The notes: generated by a model not told the origin, from the sequence alone. A DNA stretch of 18,107 nt from an uncultured Candidatus Saccharibacteria bacterium (GCA_938036845.1 CALHWA010000106.1:1-18107); one strand, 5' to 3'; shown: positions 1-7,087, numbered from the stretch's first letter. Made by a program: numbers and translations.

Positions 1-1
1 A

Positions 2-115
2 CGTAATATCCACATCTCGCCGATTGATACAGTAACAAACCCCGACTACTTCTCGCACGCAGCGGGTGACACTGGTGGGCGGTTTGCGGTGCTAGCAATG
101 ATGCGAGAAAAGTAA
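2..115 (+). CDS. 3' end of an unidentified gene (partial)
   Basis: An open frame enters from the left edge and ends at TAA (113-115), giving 37 C-terminal residues that finish in FAVLAMMREK. The stretch has protein-like composition with no low complexity and keeps the strand of the next gene. No start is visible. The tail contains a GDTGGRF element, but I cannot tie it to a family. An accidental open frame of this length at a window edge is possible, so the call rests on composition and on the promoter and inverted repeat that follow directly after the stop. Confidence 0.55.
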   Translation, partial: RNIHISPIDTVTNPDYFSHAAGDTGGRFAVLAMMREK

Positions 116-153
116 CGGCAATCCGCAGATAGCCGAACGTCAAGCTCCTCCGC

Positions 154-170
154 GGTATGATTGCCATACC
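154..170. repeat. Inverted repeat just upstream of a -10 box
   Basis: Perfect 6-bp arms GGTATG (154-159) and CATACC (165-170) are separated by ATTGC. The element is centred about 29 bp before the likely transcription start of the 262 gene, where a -35 box would sit. It could be an operator or a small hairpin. The half-site CATACC recurs at 2617-2622. Confidence 0.4.
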
Positions 171-178
171 TTGCAATA

Positions 179-184
179 TATAAT
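179..184 (+). promoter_or_regulatory. Candidate -10 box for the 262 gene
   Basis: TATAAT lies at 179-184 within an A/T-rich run. No good -35 hexamer is seen at 16-19 bp: TTGCCA at 161-166 is only 12 bp away. Transcription would start near 191, leaving a leader of about 70 nt before the Shine-Dalgarno site at 249-254. Confidence 0.4.
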
Positions 185-261
185 TACATCAGCTATTCTG
201 TGATAAGAAAAGGTTTGCCCATCAATCGACCGTGGGTGGATGCAAGAGAAGGAGTATGATC

Positions 262-924
262 ATGGGATGGTTTAAGAATTCGTTTGGCATTGGGGCTGGT
301 GTAACGCTGGGGGATAGGGCAGCTCAGACCGGTGTTGCTATGGCAGTTGATATTATTGATGGATCGACCAAGAAGCTGCAGGATGACTATCGCATAGAGC
401 ATTTTGACCCAATTGTCCGCGACGATATTTCGCACATTATTGCACGTGGCGCGCTGAGTGAGATGTCATATCCCTTTCCTACTGAGCTCGATTCCAATGC
501 GAAGGCCGCGCAGCAGCTAGGGGAGAAGAGTAGCTTCGTGCAGCGACACAAAATCGCCGTTGGTATAACTGGTGCGCTTGTGCTGGTGGCAATATGCAAC
601 CCCAAGCAAAGCGCTATCGTATTGCTTATTGGGCTGTGGCTGCTGATTGTTGCCGTCGGCATCACCATATTCAAAAAAGCAAGCCGCACTGCCACAGGCA
701 TGATGGTTGGTGCGCTCAGTGCACCAAGGGAGCAACTTATCAAGGACGGCCAGCAGTATTGGCACATTCGCGAATATGTGCGCCAAGCCCTGGCTGCATC
801 TGAGCTCAGCCCACAAGATGCTGTGCTAAAGCTGAGTCGCACCCAACTTGGGCAGCAGTTCCCAGACACAGTGGAAGAGATCGAGGCAAACGCCTTTTAC
901 TACAAGCAAAAATTGCAGCAATAA
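262..924 (+). CDS. Two-helix membrane protein of unknown function
   Basis: The start at ATG 262 (MGWFKNSFGIGAG) is chosen because AAGGAG (249-254) sits 7 nt before it. In-frame ATGs at 232 and 256 are too far from, or too close to, that site. The 220-residue product has a soluble N-terminal part of about 95 residues. A hydrophobic pair follows, separated by a short turn with CNPKQS, which would form a helical hairpin in the membrane. The C-terminal 75 residues are charged and predicted helical, ending YYKQKLQQ. I see no catalytic motif or signal peptide. Both soluble ends should face the same side, probably the cytoplasm. The cupin gene follows after 21 nt with its own ribosome site, so the two are probably co-transcribed. 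No family is recognised. Confidence 0.8.
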   Translation: MGWFKNSFGIGAGVTLGDRAAQTGVAMAVDIIDGSTKKLQDDYRIEHFDPIVRDDISHIIARGALSEMSYPFPTELDSNAKAAQQLGEKSSFVQRHKIAVGITGALVLVAICNPKQSAIVLLIGLWLLIVAVGITIFKKASRTATGMMVGALSAPREQLIKDGQQYWHIREYVRQALAASELSPQDAVLKLSRTQLGQQFPDTVEEIEANAFYYKQKLQQ

Positions 925-945
925 GTAAATAGAAGGAGCAACCCC

Positions 946-1293
946 ATGCGCATTATCAAACGTCCAGCAACCACCATCCCCAAAGAATCTGCCCACGGCG
1001 GCAGTGGGGCACGCAAAGTCTATGTGTCGGCTGAGCACGCCACGAGCCCATATTGCGAGGCAATCACCCATGGTTGGCTGCCTGCAGGCGCGACCTTTGA
1101 CTGGCATGATCACCCTGGTATCGAGGAAACAATGATCGTCCTCAAGGGCAGTGGTGAGGTGTCTGACGCAGATGGTACATACACCTACAATCCAGGCGAT
1201 GTCTTTATCTTTCCACCCGATACACAGCACAAGATCCACAACCCAGGGCCAGACGAACATGAGATGATATTCGTGCGCATCACAGGGAAGTAG
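946..1293 (+). CDS. Small single-domain cupin protein
   Basis: The 115-residue protein carries both cupin motifs. Motif 1 is WHDHPGIEETMIVLKGSG, with two His and a Glu as metal ligands. Motif 2 is NPGDVFIFPPDTQHKIHN, with the last metal His. Together they form one double-stranded beta-helix barrel that normally binds a divalent metal. The size matches stand-alone cupins, which include isomerases, dioxygenases and sugar- or ligand-binding proteins, so the substrate cannot be read from the sequence. AAGGAG at 933-938 lies 7 nt before ATG 946. The gene follows the membrane protein at 262-924 by 21 nt. No terminator is evident downstream, where it converges on the HTH gene. Confidence 0.9.
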   Translation: MRIIKRPATTIPKESAHGGSGARKVYVSAEHATSPYCEAITHGWLPAGATFDWHDHPGIEETMIVLKGSGEVSDADGTYTYNPGDVFIFPPDTQHKIHNPGPDEHEMIFVRITGK

Positions 1294-1403
1294 CTATTTC
1301 CACACGATACAGGCAAGACCGAGTGTCGCTAGCGTCGTCGCGAGAATCTTTTGTCGTGGATGGTCGGCCGCACCTAGTCCTTGCTGCTACACATGCTTCT
1401 TGC

Positions 1404-2549
1404 TTAGCGAGCCACTACACTAAGCGATCGCCCCAGGTAAGCTGCCACTTGCTCGGCTTGCTCAGGTGAGAGGTGGTAGCCTCGCTTGTGAGATGGCTGG
1501 CCATTTTGACGTCGTACGCGGTATTGTTCGGGTGTTATACCAAGGGCTTTAATAGCGTGATTGATCGTCGCGTATGTAGCATGGAGTTTCTCAGCAACAG
1601 TCGTGCGGAGCAGATATCCCGCCGGCGCAGGAGTAAAGAGCCCTTTTTCACGCGCCCAGCTCTCGATCTCTCGCTGGTCGATGGGCGAGTAGTAGCGGTA
1701 TGATAACCCAGTCGCTTTGTGGTACTTCTCGCCGTGGATATTGGCGCCAGCACCGTTAAGCTCATCAATAATACGCCGCACTGTATTGCCACCAATGCCA
1801 AGCTTCTTGGCAACGCCATTAAGTGTGCGATATCCCTCTGGTGGCGGGGTAGACTGAAGGTACTCGGCGAGAGTCGCTACTTGGCGCGGTGTGAGGAGAT
1901 GCTGCAGTTCTGTGCCGCGCTGGGTGGTAGCGATTTTGCCAAGTTTTTCATGAATTGCAGGGTCATCCAGTGCCTTCTCAATGGTTTGTGGGGCAATACC
2001 AAGCTCTCCAGCGGCGCGGTGGATGGTTACTTTGCCAAGTGAGCGCCGCGTTCGATCTGTATGTTGTTGCCGCTCCAGCTTCATAGCCTCAGTGATGCGC
2101 GCCCGGGCATCGGCAATCGGATGAGTGAGTGCATCCACCATGCTCGCCGTAAAGCGCTTGCCATGAGGGAGCTCTAGGCCGCAGGCTGGGTCTTGTTTGA
2201 TAGGGGCGAGCAGCTCCTCCTTTGTGCAGCTCTCAAGCGACCTATGTTGCTCAGGACGACATTGCTGCGTCGCGTGCGTATCGAACACAAGCGTGATATC
2301 AGGGTAGATAGCCACTGTCCGGCCTGGTTGCTGGCACTCCTGACGCGGCGGTATTGTTATCATGTAGTGAGCGGGGTTGACTGATGCTTCTGTGTTACTA
2401 CTCCCAGAAGAGATAGATACATCACGCGTGTCATAGCCAAGGTCATTCGCAAGCAAAAATAACAAGTACTGGCGGTCTTTCTCCAGCTGCGCTGCCCGCT
2501 CATTGTCTGGCGAGTGCTCGGAAAGGTGGGATGATGGGTGATGTTCCAT
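1404..2549 (-). CDS. Regulator-like protein with three tandem HTH-type modules
   Basis: The 381-residue product has a polar N-terminus (about 1-60), a possibly beta-rich segment (about 62-95) and a charged helical linker (about 140-170). Three copies of a roughly 60-residue module follow, at about 173-231, 239-300 and 311-372. Each begins with a helix-turn-helix-like segment: IHRAAGELGIAPQTIEKAL, GVAKKLGIGGNTVRRIIDEL and TVAEKLHATYATINHAIKAL. Each ends with a P-x-Q/D-containing helix: LTPRQVATLAEYL, YSPIDQREIESWA and LSPEQAEQVAAYL. This resembles a DNA-binding protein that reads repeated or extended sites. No ligand or catalytic domain is recognised in the N-terminal half. The gene has a near-consensus promoter overlapping an inverted repeat (2583-2598), which suggests autoregulation. 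Function as a transcription regulator is inference. Confidence 0.85.
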   Translation of the reverse strand: MEHHPSSHLSEHSPDNERAAQLEKDRQYLLFLLANDLGYDTRDVSISSGSSNTEASVNPAHYMITIPPRQECQQPGRTVAIYPDITLVFDTHATQQCRPEQHRSLESCTKEELLAPIKQDPACGLELPHGKRFTASMVDALTHPIADARARITEAMKLERQQHTDRTRRSLGKVTIHRAAGELGIAPQTIEKALDDPAIHEKLGKIATTQRGTELQHLLTPRQVATLAEYLQSTPPPEGYRTLNGVAKKLGIGGNTVRRIIDELNGAGANIHGEKYHKATGLSYRYYSPIDQREIESWAREKGLFTPAPAGYLLRTTVAEKLHATYATINHAIKALGITPEQYRVRRQNGQPSHKRGYHLSPEQAEQVAAYLGRSLSVVAR

Positions 2550-2562
2550 AACAGAGTAGTGT

Positions 2563-2592
2563 ATTATATAGTATAGATTGCAATATTGTCAA
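2563..2592 (-). promoter_or_regulatory. Consensus promoter of the triple-HTH gene
   Basis: On the minus strand a perfect -35 TTGACA (2592-2587) and a perfect -10 TATAAT (2568-2563) are separated by 18 bp. Transcription should start near 2556, only about 7 nt before ATG 2549. No Shine-Dalgarno site fits in that space, so the mRNA is nearly leaderless. Confidence 0.8.
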
Positions 2593-2598
2593 CAATAT
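2583..2598. repeat. Inverted repeat over the divergent -35 boxes (candidate operator)
   Basis: Perfect 7-bp arms ATATTGT and ACAATAT are separated by CA. The element covers the minus-strand -35 box (2587-2592) and the candidate plus-strand -35 TTGTCA (2586-2591). A protein bound here would block both divergent promoters. Confidence 0.55.
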
Positions 2599-2614
2599 GA
2601 CTGAACGCTAGTAT
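2586..2614 (+). promoter_or_regulatory. Candidate promoter of the duplicated-domain gene
   Basis: TTGTCA (2586-2591) and TAGTAT (2609-2614) are 17 bp apart, matching the consensus at 5 of 6 and 4 of 6 positions. The -35 overlaps that of the divergent HTH gene on the other strand. The predicted leader to ATG 2688 is about 65 nt. Confidence 0.4.
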
Positions 2615-2621
2615 GTCATAC
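2611..2621. repeat. Short palindrome GTATG-T-CATAC
   Basis: Perfect 5-bp arms with a 1-nt centre overlap the end of the plus-strand -10 box and the expected start point. It shares the half-site CATACC with the inverted repeat at 154-170, but with different spacing. Confidence 0.35.
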
Positions 2622-2624
2622 CAA

Positions 2625-2648
2625 AACGTGGTACGATACAAACACGTT
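2625..2648. repeat. Inverted repeat AACGTG/CACGTT
   Basis: Perfect 6-bp arms (2625-2630 and 2643-2648) flank 12 nt. It lies in the presumed 5' leader of the gene at 2688, so it could be a leader hairpin or a third protein-binding site. Confidence 0.35.
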
Positions 2649-2687
2649 AACGCTAAAGAGAAATCTATAAAGAAAATATGAGGTACT

Positions 2688-3752
2688 ATGAACGCAGACC
2701 AATCATCGGCTCAGCCAGCAGAAGCGCCGAAGCCTATTAATGGTGCACAACTCGTCTCACTTATTAATGCCCTCCGCAAACTCCCCTGGCCAATGACGTA
2801 TGAGGTGTACGATAGTCTCATCCAAGAATTTGGCTGGCAACTCATCAGGCAGCCCGATGCAGCGCAGTCACAGAATGATAGCCAGCAATATATGCATTAC
2901 GATGGCGGCGTGCCACTGCTTGCGACAGTGGAGAATGGCTTCGTTGAGTCGGTTGGTGGCAGTGTAGTGGTTGACATGATTCATGAGTTATCTACCAAGG
3001 AATGCTGTGAGCTCTACGACGAATACTGCGCAGCCGGCACGGCGGCCTGGGGTTGGCCGACCGATGTACGGCACACAGGTCATCTCACTGGTACGATGTG
3101 GAAGGGTTTTGCTCCACAAACACCAGCTTCGCGGGAGTACGTTAGTATCAATCTCAACGAGGAAGACAAGACAATCATGTTTGTCCTTGCTAGCGAGCAA
3201 ACTGGTGCACCGTCTGATGGTGTCCGCCGCCCGCGCACGATTCGTCCCTATCCTGGCCCTGATCCATTGCCACGCCTGGAGAGTGAGCTACACGAGGAGA
3301 CATACTTCTCTCCAGAGCAATTCACCGCCTGGATCGATCGCATCCTGCACCAGCCATGGCCTCTGTCTTTGCAGCAGCTTGATACCACAATGCAGAGCCA
3401 GGGTTGGCAGCTCATGAAGCAAGAGGAGAATACCTGGTGGTATTATGATGGGCCACTGCGGGTTATGGTGTCTGGCGATGGCAGCACTGTATCTATGGTA
3501 GTGGCATGGTTTGCTAATGGTTCACCCACGGCAGCCTGTCTTGATCTCTATCGCCAATATAGGCAGGCTGGGCAGGAAGCCTGGGGTAAGCCAGGCGACG
3601 AGGTGGACGAAGCCGAGCATGCCGCAGAAGGTCTCGCTATCTCAACCGTCTGGATGACCGACCAGGACGACACCATTACCCTGATGCAGAGCACGGATAA
3701 GCTCTATGTGCTGATTGATATCGCCAAGCGGCAGCAGCCCAAGACACCCTAA
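2688..3752 (+). CDS. Protein with two copies of one domain, possibly DUF6301-like
   Basis: The 354-residue product is an internal duplication with copies at about 20-170 and 209-347. LRKLPWP..Y..LIQEFGWQLIRQ aligns with ILHQPWP..L..TMQSQGWQLMKQ. MHYDGG aligns with WYYDGP, and LYDEYCAAGTAAWGWP with LYRQYRQAGQEAWGKP. A beta-rich end starting with TGTMW or ISTVW closes each copy. There is no signal peptide or membrane segment, so it is probably cytoplasmic. The pattern (W-P-W/M near the start, GW after the first helix, AWG-P later) reminds me of DUF6301, a family of unknown function I associate with Actinobacteria; this assignment is from memory and tentative. GAGG (2680-2683) lies 4 nt before ATG 2688. 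The gene is divergent from the triple-HTH gene and may be controlled by it. Confidence 0.85.
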   Translation: MNADQSSAQPAEAPKPINGAQLVSLINALRKLPWPMTYEVYDSLIQEFGWQLIRQPDAAQSQNDSQQYMHYDGGVPLLATVENGFVESVGGSVVVDMIHELSTKECCELYDEYCAAGTAAWGWPTDVRHTGHLTGTMWKGFAPQTPASREYVSINLNEEDKTIMFVLASEQTGAPSDGVRRPRTIRPYPGPDPLPRLESELHEETYFSPEQFTAWIDRILHQPWPLSLQQLDTTMQSQGWQLMKQEENTWWYYDGPLRVMVSGDGSTVSMVVAWFANGSPTAACLDLYRQYRQAGQEAWGKPGDEVDEAEHAAEGLAISTVWMTDQDDTITLMQSTDKLYVLIDIAKRQQPKTP

Positions 3753-3761
3753 CCCGCCCCA

Positions 3762-3770
3762 TGCTATAAT
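3762..3770 (+). promoter_or_regulatory. Extended -10 promoter giving leaderless metG mRNA
   Basis: TGC followed by TATAAT (3765-3770) ends 6 nt before ATG 3777, so the usual start point falls on the A of the start codon. AAGACA (3741-3746) is a weak -35 match at 18 bp. There is no Shine-Dalgarno site. The stretch from TGCTATAAT to the start codon is nearly identical to that of alaS (11472-11490). Confidence 0.75.
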
Positions 3771-3776
3771 ACCCCT

Positions 3777-5273
3777 ATGACCAAACAACACGCCTACATC
3801 ACCACTGCTATTCCTTATGTCAACGGTAAGCCGCATATTGGCAATGCGCTCGACTATCTCCTGGCCGACATCTGGGCGCGCTATCAGAAGCAAAATGGCC
3901 ACGAGGTACGCTTCCAAGTTGGCACGGACGAACACGGTAATAAAATCGCTGCCAAGGCTCAGGCGAATGGGCTCGACCCGCAGGGCTATGTGGACAGCAT
4001 GTATGGCAACTTCAAAGTCTTGATGGAGGCAGTTGGCGCAGAATACACCGACTTTATCCGCACGACTGACCCGCACCACGTTGCAGCAGTGCAGTACATC
4101 TGGCAGCGGCTTGCTCAGGCGGGGCTGATCTACAAGCACACCTATGAGGGCTGGTACTGTGTAGGGCATGAGGCATTCTTTACCGACAAGGAAGTCCACG
4201 AGACGAATGGTATATGTCCTGATCACCAAACGCCGTATGAACGCGTCTCAGAGGAGAACTACTACCTCAAAGCGAGTGCCTTTACCGAGCAGATTCGCCA
4301 AGCTATTACTGAGGGACGGATGAAAATCGTGCCCGAGTTCCGCAAAAATGAGTTCCTCGAGCTTATCAAAAATGGCGTCCAAGATGTCTCAATTAGCCGT
4401 CCGCGCAAGACGCTGAGCTGGGGCGTACCAGTGCCAGGCGACGACAGCCAGGTGATGTACGTCTGGCTCGATGCCTTAGCCAATTACATCACAGTGCTGG
4501 GCTATCCGGACAGGGCTGAGTGGCAGGCGTATTGGCCGGCTGATGTGCAGGTGATTGGCAAGGATATCTTGCGCTTCCACGCGGGGATCTGGCCCGCTAT
4601 GTTGCTCGGGCTCGATCTCCCACTACCGAAGACACTACTCGTCCACGGCTTCGTTCACGTTGGAGGTAGTAAAATGAGTAAAACAGTCGGCAATGTGGTC
4701 GACCCAATGGAGATTATCCAGAGCTATGGGGCTGATGCCTTCCGCTACTTCTTTGCTCGTCATATTCCTACCCAAGACGATGGAGATTTCACCTGGGAGA
4801 AATTTGAGAAAGCGTACAACGGCGAGCTCGGTAACGACCTCGGCAACCTTGTGCAACGGGTGGCAGCCATGCTGACGCGCTACCAAGCAGGAGTGATTGG
4901 CGATGCGCCGCAAGCCGAGCACGATATGACCATCTACCGCGACATGATGCAGCGGCTGGAGTTTGACAAAGCTCTCGATGAAGTATGGAGCTCTGTCCGC
5001 AGCCTCAATCAATACCTTGAGCGGGTCAAACCATGGGAGATCGCCAAGCGTCGCGCGACCGACCACGATGCCGAGTCGCACCTGAGCGAAGTCTTAGCCT
5101 ATGCGGCCAGTACTTTGCTGCAGATTGCCGATGAGCTTGTGCCATTCATGCCTGCTACTGCTCAGGCTATCCACACTATCTTTGGCACTGGCGTCGTGCC
5201 AGCCGACGTCCCACCGCTGTTCCCGAAGCGCTATATCCACACTCCCGACCCACGAGCTCGCGCCGCCTCATAA
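3777..5273 (+). CDS. metG: Methionyl-tRNA synthetase, short form
   Basis: A class I synthetase that charges tRNA-Met with methionine in the cytoplasm. The HIGH signature is PHIGN (about 19-23), and the KMSKS loop is KMSKT (299-303). The GTDEHG motif of MetRS is present near 50. At 498 residues it is the short form without the C-terminal EMAP/Trbp111-like tRNA-binding domain. The connective-peptide zinc knuckle reads C128-x2-H131 ... C147-x2-H150. The Thermus-type single knuckle, as I recall it, is C-x2-C ... C-x2-H, so one cysteine ligand is replaced by His, which could still bind zinc. The start is fixed by the -10 box placed 6 nt before ATG and by the family-typical start. tatD follows after 16 nt, a common pairing in bacteria. 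Confidence 0.97.
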   Translation: MTKQHAYITTAIPYVNGKPHIGNALDYLLADIWARYQKQNGHEVRFQVGTDEHGNKIAAKAQANGLDPQGYVDSMYGNFKVLMEAVGAEYTDFIRTTDPHHVAAVQYIWQRLAQAGLIYKHTYEGWYCVGHEAFFTDKEVHETNGICPDHQTPYERVSEENYYLKASAFTEQIRQAITEGRMKIVPEFRKNEFLELIKNGVQDVSISRPRKTLSWGVPVPGDDSQVMYVWLDALANYITVLGYPDRAEWQAYWPADVQVIGKDILRFHAGIWPAMLLGLDLPLPKTLLVHGFVHVGGSKMSKTVGNVVDPMEIIQSYGADAFRYFFARHIPTQDDGDFTWEKFEKAYNGELGNDLGNLVQRVAAMLTRYQAGVIGDAPQAEHDMTIYRDMMQRLEFDKALDEVWSSVRSLNQYLERVKPWEIAKRRATDHDAESHLSEVLAYAASTLLQIADELVPFMPATAQAIHTIFGTGVVPADVPPLFPKRYIHTPDPRARAAS

Positions 5274-5289
5274 AACAAAGGAGTAAGCT

Positions 5290-6138
5290 ATGACAAGTAA
5301 CACGACACATACTCTTGGCAGCGCGCCACCCATGCCGCGCCTTATCGACTCGCACTGCCACCTGCACGATAGCGAGTTCTACGACGATGCAGCGCGCGAG
5401 GCAGCCTACCAGCAGGCTATCCGGGCTGGCATTGCCATGATCTGCGTTGGGACGGATGTGCGCAGCTCGCGTCAGGCAGTGCAGTTTGCCCTGGCGCGCG
5501 ATCACTGTTATGCAGCAGTAGGTATTCATCCCCATGATGCCGAAGCAGCGGGCGAAGCGGGTATCACAGCCATCCGTGAGCTCCTCGCTGAGAAGCCACT
5601 GCGGCAGGGCCGGCCCGTCATTGTGGGGGTGGGGGAAATTGGCCTAGATTATTTTTATGACAATAGCGCCCGCCCAGCGCAGCAGCAGTGCCTCCAGGCG
5701 CAGCTGCAGCTCGCGGCGGAGTTCCAGCTGCCCGTTAGCTTCCACGTGCGCGACGAGAAGCAAGCGCATGGCGCGGTATGGCAGGACTTTTGGCCTATCT
5801 ACGATGCTCAGCCAGTGCGCGGCGTCCTACATAGCTTTACCGATACCCAGGCTCAGCTTGAGCAGGGGCGTGCCCGTGGCTTGTATATTGGCGTCAATGG
5901 CATCAGCACCTTCACAAAAGACAGTGTTCAGCAGCAGCTCTACACCGATCTTCCACTTGATGCAATACTGCTTGAGACCGATGCTCCCTTCTTGACTCCG
6001 GTACCCTTCCGTGGTAGAATCAACCTACCGGCTTATGTGGAGGAGGTAGCCCGCGACCAAGCAGCCAAGAAAGGCTTGCCTATCGCGCGCATCGCCACCA
6101 TCACAACGGCAAATGTACAAAGGTTATTTGATATATGA
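5290..6138 (+). CDS. tatD: TatD-family metal-dependent hydrolase / DNase
   Basis: An amidohydrolase-fold (TIM barrel) nuclease. Seen: the metal-binding HCH (His22, His24) in LIDSHCHLHD, GIHPHDAE, VGEIGLDYFYD with metal ligand Glu116, the FHVRD His, the LHSFTD His, and the closing LLETDAPFLTP with the catalytic Asp, followed by FRGRIN. All signature positions are intact. At 282 residues it is slightly longer than the usual 255-265 because of about 15 extra N-terminal residues. AAAGGAG (5277-5283) is spaced 6 nt from ATG 5290 and supports that start. The next start overlaps its stop by ATGA (6135-6138). Family members are 3'-5' exonucleases or DNases linked to DNA repair; the exact substrate here is not visible. 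Confidence 0.95.
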   Translation: MTSNTTHTLGSAPPMPRLIDSHCHLHDSEFYDDAAREAAYQQAIRAGIAMICVGTDVRSSRQAVQFALARDHCYAAVGIHPHDAEAAGEAGITAIRELLAEKPLRQGRPVIVGVGEIGLDYFYDNSARPAQQQCLQAQLQLAAEFQLPVSFHVRDEKQAHGAVWQDFWPIYDAQPVRGVLHSFTDTQAQLEQGRARGLYIGVNGISTFTKDSVQQQLYTDLPLDAILLETDAPFLTPVPFRGRINLPAYVEEVARDQAAKKGLPIARIATITTANVQRLFDI

Positions 6139-6632
6139 GCGGTGAGAGTTTCTTTCCAATAGATCACACAAAACAAAAGCCCGTCAGCAAGGGCGATTTT
6201 GCGCAGGAGCAAAAACCACAACCAGGAGAGAACCGCTCGGGTATTATGTCGTATGAGGATCTCATGGCAGAACGGCGGGCGAAGCGTGTTGCAGCAGGAC
6301 TTGCTGATGCTTTGCGTGCATATAATGGCACGACAAAGGATGAAGACAAGGGTAAGACGGTATCCCCAGAAGCAATTTATCGTGAGAATATACTCTATGC
6401 TGCACGAGTGACGAGTCTTGTGCTAGAAATGCGTAAAGATCAGCTTAGGACGAGTGGCAGCCAAGATGCGAGCAAGCTACTTGAAGAGAATAGTGGAATG
6501 ACTGGTGTGAATAGTGCTCTTAAGGAGTCTTTTACTGCTGATGATGAGATTAATTCCGATTTTTGGAACGAAAAGATTGACGAAGAAAAAACTGGGCCGG
6601 ATGATCAGTCTCGCTGGGGGCGTGCTGCCTAG
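6135..6632 (+). CDS. Small acidic protein of unknown function
   Basis: The 165-residue product starts at ATG 6135, which overlaps the tatD stop (ATGA), with AAAGG at 6119-6123. The first 35 residues are polar and probably disordered. A helical middle (YEDLMAERRAKRVAAGLADAL, then YAARVTSLVLEMRKDQL) is followed by an acidic tail rich in Glu and Asp. There is no signal peptide, membrane segment or recognised motif. The tight coupling to tatD and to the next gene by stop/start overlaps suggests translation as one unit. I cannot assign a family. Codon use is more A/T-rich than in tatD, as is common for unconserved proteins. Confidence 0.75.
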   Translation: MSGESFFPIDHTKQKPVSKGDFAQEQKPQPGENRSGIMSYEDLMAERRAKRVAAGLADALRAYNGTTKDEDKGKTVSPEAIYRENILYAARVTSLVLEMRKDQLRTSGSQDASKLLEENSGMTGVNSALKESFTADDEINSDFWNEKIDEEKTGPDDQSRWGRAA

Positions 6633-7069
6633 TGAAAAAGCCAAGCTCACTCCTTGGCAAGGCCTATGCGCTGCTGGCGGGCGACGCCAGCATTGGTAAG
6701 TCGAAAAAGCGCCCCTTTAAACGCTATACCGAGCGTGAGCTTATCACGCTTGAGAGTGAGATTGGGGCGGAGCTATTTGGCCCGGTAGAGAAGGGGCGGC
6801 ATCGCGAGTTCTTTTGCCTAGACGAAAAAACTTGGATCTGGCACGAAGAGTGGACAGACGAGAAGCGCCATATCCAGACCAATACCATCCGCTACGAGAT
6901 TAACGACCAAGGCATCCTCAAAGCACAAGAGGGTGCTCGCTACAGCTATCTGATCGGTGATGAACTACGTAATTTTGTCATGGCGACGCGCCTCTATTAT
7001 GAGCGGGTAGCGCGCGAGATTTACCGCGTTGACCCCAATACCGGCCAGCGTTTCGCCGATCCGGACTAG
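6632..7069 (+). CDS. Small protein of unknown function, probably lineage-specific
   Basis: The GTG start at 6632 overlaps the TAG of the preceding gene (TAGTG). No other start is available before the mid-protein Met, so this start is favoured despite only a weak G-rich site at 6616-6620. The 145-residue product is basic at the N-terminus (KSKKRPFKRYTE). It then shows an alpha/beta core with KGRHREFFCLDEKTWIWHEEW and TIRYEINDQG, and a C-terminal helix with FVMATRLYYERVAREIYRVD. No transmembrane segment is seen. The aromatic, well-ordered core looks like a conserved fold, but I cannot name a domain. It is the last gene before the cysteine desulfurase promoter. Confidence 0.8.
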   Translation: MKKPSSLLGKAYALLAGDASIGKSKKRPFKRYTERELITLESEIGAELFGPVEKGRHREFFCLDEKTWIWHEEWTDEKRHIQTNTIRYEINDQGILKAQEGARYSYLIGDELRNFVMATRLYYERVAREIYRVDPNTGQRFADPD

Positions 7070-7071
7070 AG

Positions 7072-7080
7072 TGCTATACT
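7072..7080 (+). promoter_or_regulatory. Extended -10 promoter of the cysteine desulfurase operon
   Basis: TGC TATACT (7072-7080) lies in the 18-nt gap after the preceding stop, 7 nt before GTG 7088. No -35 is recognisable. It has the same form and position as the metG and alaS promoters. Confidence 0.55.
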
Positions 7081-7087
7081 AATTGGA

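Noticed and set aside
387..869. Long minus-strand open frame opposite the two-helix membrane protein
   Set aside because: It lies wholly opposite a gene with a good ribosome site and operon context, has no ribosome site of its own, and encodes no recognisable domain.
1294..1403. Minus-strand 30-codon open stretch (about 1294-1383) ending in a membrane-helix-like tail ILATTLATLGLACIVWK
   Set aside because: It has no start codon or ribosome site and is closed by a stop at its 5' side. It could be a gene remnant, but nothing else supports it. No clear terminator or RNA gene is seen in this gap either.
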